Positions 8,201 to 14,051 of a stretch of 20,894 nucleotides of DNA are shown here, in pieces. Position 1 is the stretch's first letter, and each line of letters begins with the position of its first letter. The position numbers were made by a program, and so were the translations under genes. Origin of the DNA: a virus; IMG/VR virus record IMGVR_UViG_3300046001_004501, positions 1 through 20,894 of that record; one strand, 5' to 3'. The notes beneath the pieces were generated by a model. It did not search any database and was not told the origin of the DNA. It was given only the letters and a program-made list of their open reading frames with translations.

Positions 8201-9824
8201 GGCGGCCAGCAAAATACCTCAGCGCGCGCCCATCGATCAGATCCTGAATAAGCTGAAGGGGTCGCCCAATGTCAAAGCGGAGGAGCTTGATCTATCAGGC
8301 GCTCGAGATGCTTTTGCTGGGCAGAAGAGCGTGGATCCGAAAGAGGTTGCGTCGCATCTACAAGCGAAGCTCCCACAAATTAAGGAGACTGTTTACGGGG
8401 GGAAACCGCCGGTAAATCATCAAGCCCAATGGGACGAAGACGAAGAGGGGCGCGAGAATTATATTGTTGGTCCGTCTTATCTTGGTGATTTTCATAGAAT
8501 CTACGAAGACGCGCGGAGACAGGGTCAAACTACATACGAATTATATGAGCCGACTGGCCGCCATATGGGCGATTATAATAGCATGGAGGAAGCAGAAGAA
8601 GCCGCCAATCGCAGCATTTCGAACATGCCGGAGACAAGATACGACGAATACAAAATTCCGGGTGGAAGCAATTATCGCGAAGTTGTGATGCATCTCCCTG
8701 AGAATAAGCCAACAATAAAATATCGCGTTCACTTCCCCAACGGTCGTTCGGTTATGGTGGATAGCGAAGAGCGAGCAAGAGGCGTTGCAAATGTTTTTGA
8801 AGGGTCAACCATTGAAGAACGCCCACAGACGAGTAATCTTGATTATAAATCTTCTCATTGGGATGAAATGAACCCCGTAGCCCATCTTCGCCTAGCAGAC
8901 CGCGACAACGGAAAAACTTTGCATGTTGAAGAACTTCAAAGCGATTGGGGTCAGGCCGCGCAACAAGCGCGCAAAAAGGAAATCAAAAGAATTGCAAAAG
9001 AGCAGGGCATAAAGAAGGAAGAGGCCGCCAAAGCTGTCCCGCAAGATTTCGCCTTCTCGTCTGGCAAGCTTCCTGTTGGCCCGCATGTGACCGATACGAA
9101 AAGCTGGGTAGATCTTGGCATCAAACGCGCTCTGATGGAGGCGGCAAAGGGCGGCTATGACCGTGTTGTATTTACTCCCGGCGAAGAGCAGGCGAATAGA
9201 TATAGCCTGAGTAAGCACATAAAGGGCGTCTCCTACGACCCTGAAGAAAAAACTCTGTCAATTATGCATCACAACAGCAACAGAGGGTATCGCGATATCC
9301 CCGGCGATATAGAGCCGGAAGATCTTGAGGAGCATATCGGCAAAGAAGCGGCAGAAAAGCTTCTTGCAACAGAGCCGCATCCTTTGAGCGGAAATCACAT
9401 TCTTGAAGGCCAAGACCTTGAAGTCGGCGGCGAAGGAATGAAAAAGTTCTATGATAGTTTGCTTCCTAATCAGATCCGCAATCTTGTCGGAAAATATGAC
9501 AAGGAAGCAAAATTATCGCTATTTGGTCATGAAATAAATACGGGCAAGCACACAGGATTTGTCTCTGGCGACAAGGTTATGGAAGATCTTCCTGAAACAA
9601 AACACATGCGCCCAGACGACAAGGCCGATTGGTGGCGCAATCTTACGCAAGATAAGCGAGACCAACTGATTAGTGATTTTAGAAAAGGACGAACTTTTAA
9701 GGTCCATTCGCTCGAGATCACGCCAAAGCTGCGCGCCGCGATCCTCAAGGGTCTGCCGGCTTTCGAGCATGGTGGAGCTGTCGTTGACCGGGCTTTTGAT
9801 GTATTATCCAAGCTTCCGCGCTAA
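5232..9824 (+). CDS. Giant multidomain phage protein with polyvalent-type domains
   Basis: A 1530-residue protein, the largest in the window, translationally coupled to the portal and preceded by GGAG. Residues 1-65 are a glycine-rich leader. Residues about 185-420 form an unidentified domain (SFRGELEPSFYID, FGFQQDQTV). Residues about 450-700 are a helical domain with LLGITSQGND and FGPKIGSFINNLHGDY, resembling a domain repeatedly seen in phage structural polyproteins. A glycine-rich junction at 905-965 leads to a linker starting MGFYSAAAEAA (982). Residues about 1140-1512 form a second domain with NYREVVMHLP (1147), SHWDE, VEELQSDW (1232-1239), GYDRVVFTPG (1309) and a terminal ITPKLRA...GLPAF. 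That order matches the large polyvalent-protein-associated domains found in phages and conjugative elements. The activity is unknown. Conserved H1209, E1233/E1234, D1238 and D1310 look enzyme-like. It is probably a virion passenger, and that is inference. No signal peptide or membrane span is seen. Confidence 0.82.
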   Translation: MGSIIDRALDIINDHLKDQTSSFQVSSPMSMGKAMARGGHVLEDDYPTHYLPNVGRQVMAVGGMPEEPIGGALNVARSIPEEGAAIPGPVAPRPPVSPFEGRVQSSKLAETFARENLPGTIVSPRPGKGYGPAITPEHGVRYDEPEYTGVGERGEEPSSHTEFSYATPDIGGMKLPPPVQHPVLNNPRMDRLTDSTAAIMKSKGFKDLFRDHVGLDPAKLKITPTVGSFRGELEPSFYIDHPDMQPEHAQKIGNLLGFGFQQDQTVRTSHNPNIQEGTLAALVGHGRKLSSEDIDNIMKSADKEGLDFTVTKDGKAAKFLHFGDDEEYPDFLDKVGRIADSNKLKERYHARTEGSLIDAQDYLSGLFGGHSGGEGVQEGTGRSPDLFGRVVDHVLAPFAKAVAGEGYRLSPERLQEAYGLTDDETDKVRQSLLPTSKGDRTTVPLMTGEEQLDIRPTGAHGKSTVDDVLYALQNRAAQKGQIEPGDYSDEAKKLIANDIAKEVKYHVDNSSKSAIGWYDTALKKAKNVYHQIFPELKTNKDNELLFDALLGITSQGNDVYNNSVHAARLYDKIRNGASVKDATQSLRGTFGDKTRAIEQNLNKFHHLIETNGYDKMRDMFNQTKTVSEWRKILNSDPNMRGPNGEKLTVKGASDQKITGWSVFGPKIGSFINNLHGDYSTLTADLWFSRTWNRLLGHNFIHAPLNEQKQYQDFRDAFKQEFLHNNGFPFERIPYALEGGQPKYKSGKLVPWEHGRDTKGMTYGEFEDIYNDPDKLKDYAQGIYKKFSTASKGVPAFSEKSDLRRRAKNWMENRELSQAAPRGDSERSFQQNTVEEAQKLLKKKYGLNISVADIQAALWFHEKEMFGKFGVASERAKPADYEDAAAKTMELINKGELYRVKSKEKTGKAFGGAITPIELGGRDLDDEARRLILWSYAAAPIVRPLSRAEGGSVDDPVDKALNIVGAGSTPASAVETARNLTPMGFYSAAAEAASKIPQRAPIDQILNKLKGSPNVKAEELDLSGARDAFAGQKSVDPKEVASHLQAKLPQIKETVYGGKPPVNHQAQWDEDEEGRENYIVGPSYLGDFHRIYEDARRQGQTTYELYEPTGRHMGDYNSMEEAEEAANRSISNMPETRYDEYKIPGGSNYREVVMHLPENKPTIKYRVHFPNGRSVMVDSEERARGVANVFEGSTIEERPQTSNLDYKSSHWDEMNPVAHLRLADRDNGKTLHVEELQSDWGQAAQQARKKEIKRIAKEQGIKKEEAAKAVPQDFAFSSGKLPVGPHVTDTKSWVDLGIKRALMEAAKGGYDRVVFTPGEEQANRYSLSKHIKGVSYDPEEKTLSIMHHNSNRGYRDIPGDIEPEDLEEHIGKEAAEKLLATEPHPLSGNHILEGQDLEVGGEGMKKFYDSLLPNQIRNLVGKYDKEAKLSLFGHEINTGKHTGFVSGDKVMEDLPETKHMRPDDKADWWRNLTQDKRDQLISDFRKGRTFKVHSLEITPKLRAAILKGLPAFEHGGAVVDRAFDVLSKLPR
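6539..6567 (+). repeat. 12-bp intragenic hairpin in the giant gene
   Basis: TAAGGGGGACCG (6539-6550) pairs with CGGTTCCCCTTA (6556-6567) over a five-base CACAA loop. There are 12 pairs, of which one is G-U. It lies inside coding sequence (around residues 436-446) between the first unidentified domain and the helical domain. No T-run follows, so it is not a standard terminator. The core GGGGACCG is shared with the terminator hairpin at 11262-11296. A role in RNA stability or translation pausing is possible but unproven. Confidence 0.5.
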
Positions 9825-9868
9825 TGCGGGAGCAGGGACGCCTGCATAATTCCGGCTGGAGTTTTAAA

Positions 9869-11236
9869 ATGTCCGAATATTCCGCAAAGAGCTTGCGCGA
9901 GAAGATGAAGGCGAAAGCCCGTTCGCTCGCCGGCGAGAAAGACCAGAAGACTGATTCGAGCGATTGGACCCCTGCGAAGCCGCTGAACGCCAGCGTCAAG
10001 ACAGGCGCGCGTCCGATCATGAAGCCGTCCGCCAAGGGCGTTGGCGAATCAAACGCCGCCCGCGACACCAAGGCCGCCATCGGCAAGGATCTGAAGCGCG
10101 GCGGCTTTAAGCGCGGTGGCGCTGTGAAAGACGCCGGCGTGAAGGAAAAGAAGGCGCTCGGCGCTATCGATCCGTCGCCGAAGCGCGGCGCTGCCCAGCA
10201 TTACAAGAAGGGCGGCAAAATCAAGAAAGAGGGCGGCGGCTGGATCGATAACATCGCCAATGCGCTCGCCGGTAAGGGCTACATCGATGGCTCGACGTGG
10301 ATGCAGAAAGAAGAGCCGATGACGGCCTCTGACGCTGCTGCGCCGGTCTCGCCGCGTCGCGCTGCTGAGCCTGTTCGTCGTGCTGCTCCGAAGCCTGTTC
10401 GCCGCGCTGCTGCGCCGGTAAAGCGCGTTGAGGATCCGCAGTATCCTTATGGCGACAAGACCATTTCCGGTGCTGAATCGCCGATGGCTTCCGGCTCCTT
10501 TATGAAAAAGGGCGGTCGTGCAAAGCGCGCTGATGGTGGCGGCAGCTGGCTCGAGAAGATGGTCGGCAAGCCGAAATCGACAAGCGATCTTAGCCAAGTC
10601 GGCAAGGGCCGCACGTCGTCCTATTCGAGCAGCGACAAGGCGGCTTTGGGCGATATCGCCAAGGGCGGCAGCGGCAGCACACTTCCGTCTGATGAGACAG
10701 AGTTCGGCAAATCGCAGAACTACAAGAAGGGTGGACGTGCAAAGCGCGCGACTGGCGGCTTGATTAACGCTCTGAAGGGCGGCAAGAAAGCGAAAAGCAA
10801 AGGCGCGAAAACCGACATTGTCATCAACATCAATGCTGGACATAAGACACCGATGAAACATCCATCTGAAGCTCCGATGCCGCCGGTTGGCGGTGATGGT
10901 ATGCCGCCGATGCCGACTGCTGGCGCTCCTGCGCCGGCTATGCCGATGGGCGCTCCTCCGATGCCGCCCGGCGCTGGTCTGCTTCCTCCGGGTCGCAAGG
11001 CCGGTGGTCGAATCACCAAGAAGGCTTCGTCCTATAAGGACATGGAAGCTGGCGCTGCGAGCGGCGAAGGCCGTCTGCAGAAGACCGAAATTGCGAGCAA
11101 GCACAAGGATGCTCCGGCCCGCAAAGAAGGTGGCCGAATCACCAAGGTCGCCAAGTCCTATAAGGACATGGAAGCCGGTGCCGCCAGCGGCGAAGGTCGT
11201 CTACAGAAGACAGACATCGCGAAAGGCAAAAAGTAA
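9869..11236 (+). CDS. Basic glycine-rich repeat protein, likely virion-associated
   Basis: A Lys/Arg/Gly/Ala-rich, probably disordered protein of 455 residues. Three copies of a KKGG-(R/K)-x-K-(R/K)-x-x-GG motif occur (near nucleotides 10205, 10505 and 10725). An Ala/Pro/Arg stretch (RRAAPKPVRRAA) follows the first, and a short hydrophobic strand (TDIVININAG) and a Met/Pro/Gly-rich segment follow the third. The C-terminus carries two tandem 42-residue repeats. The charge suggests binding to nucleic acid or packing against DNA in the head, but this is inference. For the start, an ATG at 9824 overlaps the previous stop yet lacks a ribosome site, while ATG 9869 has GGAG seven bases upstream, so I chose 9869. 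Similar low-complexity proteins occur in many phage head modules without known function. A strong terminator hairpin follows. Confidence 0.72.
   Translation: MSEYSAKSLREKMKAKARSLAGEKDQKTDSSDWTPAKPLNASVKTGARPIMKPSAKGVGESNAARDTKAAIGKDLKRGGFKRGGAVKDAGVKEKKALGAIDPSPKRGAAQHYKKGGKIKKEGGGWIDNIANALAGKGYIDGSTWMQKEEPMTASDAAAPVSPRRAAEPVRRAAPKPVRRAAAPVKRVEDPQYPYGDKTISGAESPMASGSFMKKGGRAKRADGGGSWLEKMVGKPKSTSDLSQVGKGRTSSYSSSDKAALGDIAKGGSGSTLPSDETEFGKSQNYKKGGRAKRATGGLINALKGGKKAKSKGAKTDIVININAGHKTPMKHPSEAPMPPVGGDGMPPMPTAGAPAPAMPMGAPPMPPGAGLLPPGRKAGGRITKKASSYKDMEAGAASGEGRLQKTEIASKHKDAPARKEGGRITKVAKSYKDMEAGAASGEGRLQKTDIAKGKK
10994..11233 (+). repeat. Tandem 126-bp coding repeat
   Basis: Two direct repeats of period 126 bp (42 residues) sit at the 3' end of the basic protein gene, at 10994-11119 and 11120-11233. 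The second is cut short by the stop codon. Each encodes GGRITK, then SYKDMEAGAASGEGRLQKT. The protein copies are nearly identical through that block, while the DNA copies differ at several third positions, so the duplication is not recent or has been held by selection on the protein. Confidence 0.8.
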
Positions 11237-11261
11237 TTCGCGTTGAGCAATTAGCGCGATA

Positions 11262-11296
11262 GGGGACCGCTTCGCCCCTTCCTTGAAGCGGTCCCC
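11262..11296 (+). terminator. Strong hairpin, likely transcription terminator
   Basis: GGGGACCGCTTC (11262-11273) pairs perfectly with GAAGCGGTCCCC (11285-11296) over an 11-base loop, giving a 12-bp GC-rich stem. It is followed by GTTATTACATT, a weak U-tract. It sits 25 bases after the stop of the basic protein and before the next gene, in one of the few real gaps. Termination may be partial because the T-run is poor. Confidence 0.65.
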
Positions 11297-11333
11297 GTTA
11301 TTACATTAGGAAGGCCAGTGAAGGGGACTGGAT

Positions 11334-11540
11334 ATGGCGTTGACGACAACGCAGCTTTATCAAAACGAGCTGCGAAAATTAGTTCAGATTGAGATTGAGA
11401 GACTGTTAGAGCCTATGGCTAACGGATACGTCGAATCAATCGAAGAATATAAGCATTTGGCTGGCAGAATTGCCGGCCTCAAAGCTGTAGCCGATCTTAT
11501 TGATGAAGCTGATAAGATTTGCGCAGAGAAGTATCGGTAA
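11334..11540 (+). CDS. Small helical phage protein
   Basis: A 68-residue, wholly helical protein preceded by AAGGGGACTGGAT. The pattern EYKHLAGRIAGLKAVADLIDEA is typical of small proteins found in many phage head modules, whose function is unknown. It opens the transcription unit after the 11262-11296 hairpin and lies 14 bases before the GroES-like gene. No cysteine or membrane segment is seen. It may be an assembly accessory protein, but this is only inferred from position. Confidence 0.75.
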   Translation: MALTTTQLYQNELRKLVQIEIERLLEPMANGYVESIEEYKHLAGRIAGLKAVADLIDEADKICAEKYR

Positions 11541-11554
11541 GGAAGGGAAAAGAT

Positions 11555-11947
11555 ATGCCTCCTATGGTTATGGAACATGAAATCGATCCGAAAGAAAAAC
11601 TGCTGACGGATCTCGGTGATCTCTCTGGTATTGAAATCTTCAACAATCAGGTGCTCGTTGCGGTCTATATCCGGCCAAACAAAACCAAGAGCGGAATCAT
11701 TCTGACGGACGAAACGGTCAATGAAGATCGATATCAGGGTAAGGTTGGCTTGCTTGTGGGCATGGGTCCGGCTGCATTCCAAGACGATAACGGTCAGTGG
11801 TTCAACAACGCCAGCTTTGCGCTGCATGATTGGCTTGTTTTCCGCCCGTCCGATGGTTGGAGCATCACAGTGAATGGCGTTCTTTGCAGAATGCTATCCG
11901 ATACGCAGGTGAAAATGCGCATCCCGACGCCAGACACTGCTTGGTAA
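11555..11947 (+). CDS. GroES-like co-chaperonin (capsid folding)
   Basis: A 130-residue protein with the Cpn10 fold pattern: a first strand NNQVLVAVYIRP, then the mobile-loop equivalent NKTKSGIILTDETV, then YQGKVGLLVGMGPAAF, then DWLVFRP, and a final VLCRMLSDTQVKMRI. In bacterial GroES the SGGIVL loop contacts GroEL, and here KSGIILTD occupies that place. An N-terminal extension of about 25 residues and an insert after GMGP make it longer than host GroES (about 97 residues). T4 gp31 is the known precedent, replacing GroES so host GroEL can fold the phage capsid protein. The position just before the scaffold and capsid genes fits that role. Start: ATG 11555 after AAGGAAGGG; an upstream in-frame GTG/ATG would overlap the previous gene and lacks such a site. 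No GroEL gene is in the window, so host GroEL is implied. Confidence 0.8.
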   Translation: MPPMVMEHEIDPKEKLLTDLGDLSGIEIFNNQVLVAVYIRPNKTKSGIILTDETVNEDRYQGKVGLLVGMGPAAFQDDNGQWFNNASFALHDWLVFRPSDGWSITVNGVLCRMLSDTQVKMRIPTPDTAW

Positions 11948-11958
11948 GGAGAAAATCT

Positions 11959-12882
11959 ATGGCTGAAGATGAAAATGGTATTGATGTCGTGCTTGACGAC
12001 GCGAAGAATCAGGACGAAACGCTGCCGGAAGTCGAAATTGCTGATGAAAAAGTAGAAAAATCAGCAAAAAAAGAAGAAAAGCAGGAAGTTTCGCCTGAAG
12101 AAGGCATTCTTGAGCTGAAAAAGAACCTCGAGCGCGAGAAAAATGCGCGCATAGAGGCTGAACGTCGTGCTCAAGAGGCTCAAACGCGCGCTCAAAAGGC
12201 TCATGTTGAGAAATCCGACTCGGATTATCAGCTCGTCGTCAACGCAATCGAGACGGTGAAGGGCAGAAAAGAGCAACTGAAGAATGCATATGCTGAAGCG
12301 ATGAATCTTCAGGATTATGCGCGCGCTGCTGAGATCCAATCGGATCTCAACATGAATGCGCAGCAGCTTTCTGAGCTGAAGAAGGGCGAAAAGGCGATGA
12401 AAGAGCGCCTTGAAGCCGCTGAAAAAGAGCCGCTGCAGCCTGTCCCGCAGGGTGATCTTGTCGATCAGCTTGCTGCGCAGGTTTCACCGCGCTCGGCCAC
12501 TTGGATGCGCGAATCTCGCGAACATCTGAAGAGCGAGCGAGAGATCCGCAAGATGTTCCGCGCGCACGAAGACGCCATCGATGACGGCATTGCGCCTGAT
12601 TCGGATGAATACTTTGCATTCATCGATCAGCGTCTTGGCATTCGCAGGAACATGGATGAGCAAGGCACGGGCGCATCGGCTGAAAGCCCGATGTCTACTG
12701 CCGCTGCGCCAAAGCGCGCTGTGCAGCCTTCGCCGGCACCTGTGTCGCGTGGATCTTCGCGTCCGAATGTCATGCGCCTGACGGCGGCAGAAGCTGAAAC
12801 GGCGGCTGCGCTTGGCATGAAGCCTGAAGAATACGCGAAGAATAAAGCTCTACTGCAGAAAGAAGGCCGTTACGGCCATTAA
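11959..12882 (+). CDS. Scaffold-like head assembly protein
   Basis: A 307-residue protein. Residues 1-50 are strongly acidic. About 48-170 is a long Glu/Lys/Ala/Arg coiled coil. About 190-235 is a helical domain (HLKSEREIRKMFRAHEDAI). Residues 240-275 are a Pro/Ala/Ser linker. The C-terminus is a conserved helix-turn-helix-like tail (LTAAEAETAAALGMKPEEYAK) ending in basic residues. Acidic, coiled-coil proteins ending in a short basic helix just upstream of the capsid gene are typical phage scaffolds, whose C-terminal helix binds the capsid protein during procapsid assembly. Start: ATG 11959 with a perfect AAGGAG seven bases upstream. The final codons contain a small GGCCG-TTA-CGGCC hairpin. 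Function is inferred from architecture and position; no protease motif is seen. Confidence 0.75.
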   Translation: MAEDENGIDVVLDDAKNQDETLPEVEIADEKVEKSAKKEEKQEVSPEEGILELKKNLEREKNARIEAERRAQEAQTRAQKAHVEKSDSDYQLVVNAIETVKGRKEQLKNAYAEAMNLQDYARAAEIQSDLNMNAQQLSELKKGEKAMKERLEAAEKEPLQPVPQGDLVDQLAAQVSPRSATWMRESREHLKSEREIRKMFRAHEDAIDDGIAPDSDEYFAFIDQRLGIRRNMDEQGTGASAESPMSTAAAPKRAVQPSPAPVSRGSSRPNVMRLTAAEAETAAALGMKPEEYAKNKALLQKEGRYGH

Positions 12883-12891
12883 GGATTGAAA

Positions 12892-13488
12892 ATGGAAACT
12901 ATCTCTCGTCGTCCCGGCAAGTTCGCTTCCGCCGCCAAAGTGAAGCGTGAAGCCGTCGAAGAATCAGTCACAGAAGTCACAGTGACTGCAAATGAAAACC
13001 CGATGAGACCGCCTATGCGCGAAGAAGATTCCCGCGCTGCAGCCGCCAAGCGCGCCGCCCAGCTCCGAGAGCATCTTGGCGACGTTGTCGAAGGTCAGGA
13101 TGACTTCTACATCCCGCTAGATGAGATCCCTGATGGCTGGACGTATGAATGGAAGCGTCACACTACGATGGGTCAGGAAGATCCGGCCTATCAGATCCAG
13201 CTTTTGCGTTCGGGCTGGGAGCCTGTCCCAGCGGCTCGCCATCCTTGGATGATGCCGCATAAAACAGACAGCCAGACGATTCTGCGCAAGGGCATGATCC
13301 TGATGCAGTGCCCGACCGAGATTATCGACGAGCGTCGCGCGGCTGAATTGCGCAAGGCTCGTCTGCAGGTGCGGCATAAGGAGCAGCAGATTGCAGGAAC
13401 ACCGGATGGCACGATGACCCGTGACGACGCTCGCGTCAGGCCGAACATCAAGAAGTCCTACGAGGCTATGCCTATACCAGAGAAGTGA
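12892..13488 (+). CDS. Conserved phage head-module protein of unknown function
   Basis: A 198-residue protein. The first 70 residues are charged and probably flexible. A compact conserved part follows (YIPLDEIPDGWTYEWKRHTTMG, then GWEPVPAARHPWM and MILMQCPTEI). Residues 150-198 are a basic helix and tail. The DEIPDGWTYEWKR and GWEPVPA-x-RHP signatures recur in a widespread phage family encoded just before capsid genes. I know of no proven function for it; a virion or assembly role is likely. Start: ATG 12892 with AAGGA six bases upstream, while a TTG two codons earlier is also in frame. It directly precedes the hairpin/tRNA/HNH island, which separates it from the decoration and capsid genes. 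Confidence 0.72.
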   Translation: METISRRPGKFASAAKVKREAVEESVTEVTVTANENPMRPPMREEDSRAAAAKRAAQLREHLGDVVEGQDDFYIPLDEIPDGWTYEWKRHTTMGQEDPAYQIQLLRSGWEPVPAARHPWMMPHKTDSQTILRKGMILMQCPTEIIDERRAAELRKARLQVRHKEQQIAGTPDGTMTRDDARVRPNIKKSYEAMPIPEK

Positions 13489-13497
13489 TTTAATAGT

Positions 13498-13526
13498 AGA
13501 GCTCTCGATGGTAAATTGAGAGCTCT
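13498..13526 (+). terminator. 9-bp hairpin upstream of the tRNA
   Basis: AGAGCTCTC (13498-13506) pairs perfectly with GAGAGCTCT (13518-13526) over an 11-base loop. It starts ten bases after the preceding stop and ends six bases before the tRNA 5' end. The T-run after it is minimal, so it may be a weak terminator, an RNA-processing element in front of the tRNA, or a boundary of the inserted island. Confidence 0.45.
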
Positions 13527-13532
13527 TGACGC

Positions 13533-13607
13533 GCCCTCAAAACATAGGTAGCGATGTAACCGCCTTGTAAGCGGTAAAGCTCGGCGCAAATCCGGGTGGG
13601 GGCTCCA
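13533..13607 (+). tRNA. tRNA-Thr (anticodon TGT), non-canonical
   Basis: A full cloverleaf can be drawn. The acceptor is GCCCTCA/TGGGGGC (7 pairs, one G-U) and the D-stem ACAT/ATGT. The anticodon stem ACCGC/GCGGT carries loop CTTGTAA with anticodon TGT at 13566-13568. The variable loop is AAAG. The T-stem is CTCGG/CCGGG, one wobble pair, with loop CGCAAAT. Discriminator T and an encoded CCA at 13605-13607 complete it. The anticodon loop is identical to that of E. coli tRNA-Thr(UGU), as I recall it, and should read ACA. Oddities: position 8 is A rather than U, the T-loop starts CGC rather than TTC, and the D-loop is atypical. It may be degenerate, specialised, or a tRNA-like control element. 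The HNH ATG follows the CCA with no gap. Confidence 0.72.
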
Positions 13608-14012
13608 ATGTCGTTAAGACCAGAAACTTTTATTTGTTTAGGTTGCGGTATCGAAAAACGATATCACTATTCTTCATTTGGAAAATTCTGTTCAAATGCA
13701 TGTCAGCGTGAATATACCACCTCTAATTTAGATCGTCTTTTTACGGCTGGAGAGCCAGATATTTATAAGACTAATGCCTCGAGACGTAAGGCTTTAACTA
13801 GAATTAGAGGTCATAAGTGCCAAACATGCGGAATTGAAAATTGGAATAATAAACCTATTATTTTGGAATTAGAGCATATAGATGGAAATTATAATAATAA
13901 TATAATTACTAATCTTGAGCTAATTTGCCCTAACTGCCACAGCCAGACAGATACATACAAAAATAAAAATAAGGGCCACGGACGTCCTTGGAGACGTAAA
14001 TCGGCTGAATAG
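13608..14012 (+). CDS. HNH endonuclease (free-standing, homing-type)
   Basis: A 134-residue HNH nuclease with two zinc sites. The N-terminal treble-clef-like motif uses C10, C13, C28 and C32 (CLGCG, FCSNAC). The HNH core has C71-x-x-C74, LELEHIDGN (E89, H90), N102 and CPNCH (C107, C110, H111). All metal and catalytic residues are present, so it should nick or cut DNA. It is very AT-rich: only 13 of the 60 bases at 13861-13920 are G or C, against 40 of 60 at 14521-14580 in the decoration gene. That points to recent arrival. The ATG abuts the tRNA CCA, and the G-rich strand of the tRNA T-arm and acceptor (13594-13602) is the only ribosome-site-like stretch upstream. It sits between head genes, as homing endonucleases of phages often do. 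Its target is unknown. Confidence 0.9.
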   Translation: MSLRPETFICLGCGIEKRYHYSSFGKFCSNACQREYTTSNLDRLFTAGEPDIYKTNASRRKALTRIRGHKCQTCGIENWNNKPIILELEHIDGNYNNNIITNLELICPNCHSQTDTYKNKNKGHGRPWRRKSAE

Positions 14013-14022
14013 CCGGCACCAT

Positions 14023-14051
14023 TTTACTTTTATGCCTTGTCAATATATAAT
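14023..14051 (+). promoter_or_regulatory. Candidate promoter before the capsid genes
   Basis: TTTACT (14023-14028) and a perfect TATAAT (14046-14051) are spaced by 17 bases in the AT-rich part of the 155-base gap between the HNH gene and the decoration gene. This would drive the decoration and major capsid genes independently of upstream transcription. A second TATAAT at 14114-14119 lacks a convincing partner. AT-rich DNA gives such matches by chance, so support is modest. The rest of the gap holds no credible gene. Confidence 0.35.

Noticed and set aside
9824-9868. ATG at 9824 as the start of the basic protein
   Set aside because: It overlaps the previous stop but has no ribosome site, while ATG 9869 has GGAG at seven bases.
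10049-11104. A 351-codon open frame on the minus strand opposite the basic protein
   Set aside because: Arg/Ser/Ala-rich product expected from the antisense of a Gly/Lys/Ala repeat gene. No recognisable domain.
12865-12877. GGCCG-TTA-CGGCC hairpin at the end of the scaffold gene
   Set aside because: Only five pairs, within codons, with no T-run. Too weak to call a terminator.
13526-13554. TTGACG with TAGCGA 17 bases downstream, a possible promoter within the tRNA
   Set aside because: The -10 element is poor and the tRNA itself dictates those bases. Left as a weak possibility for HNH expression.
14002-14015. CGGCT-GAAT-AGCCG hairpin spanning the HNH stop
   Set aside because: Five pairs only and the T-rich stretch begins several bases later; not strong enough to call a terminator.
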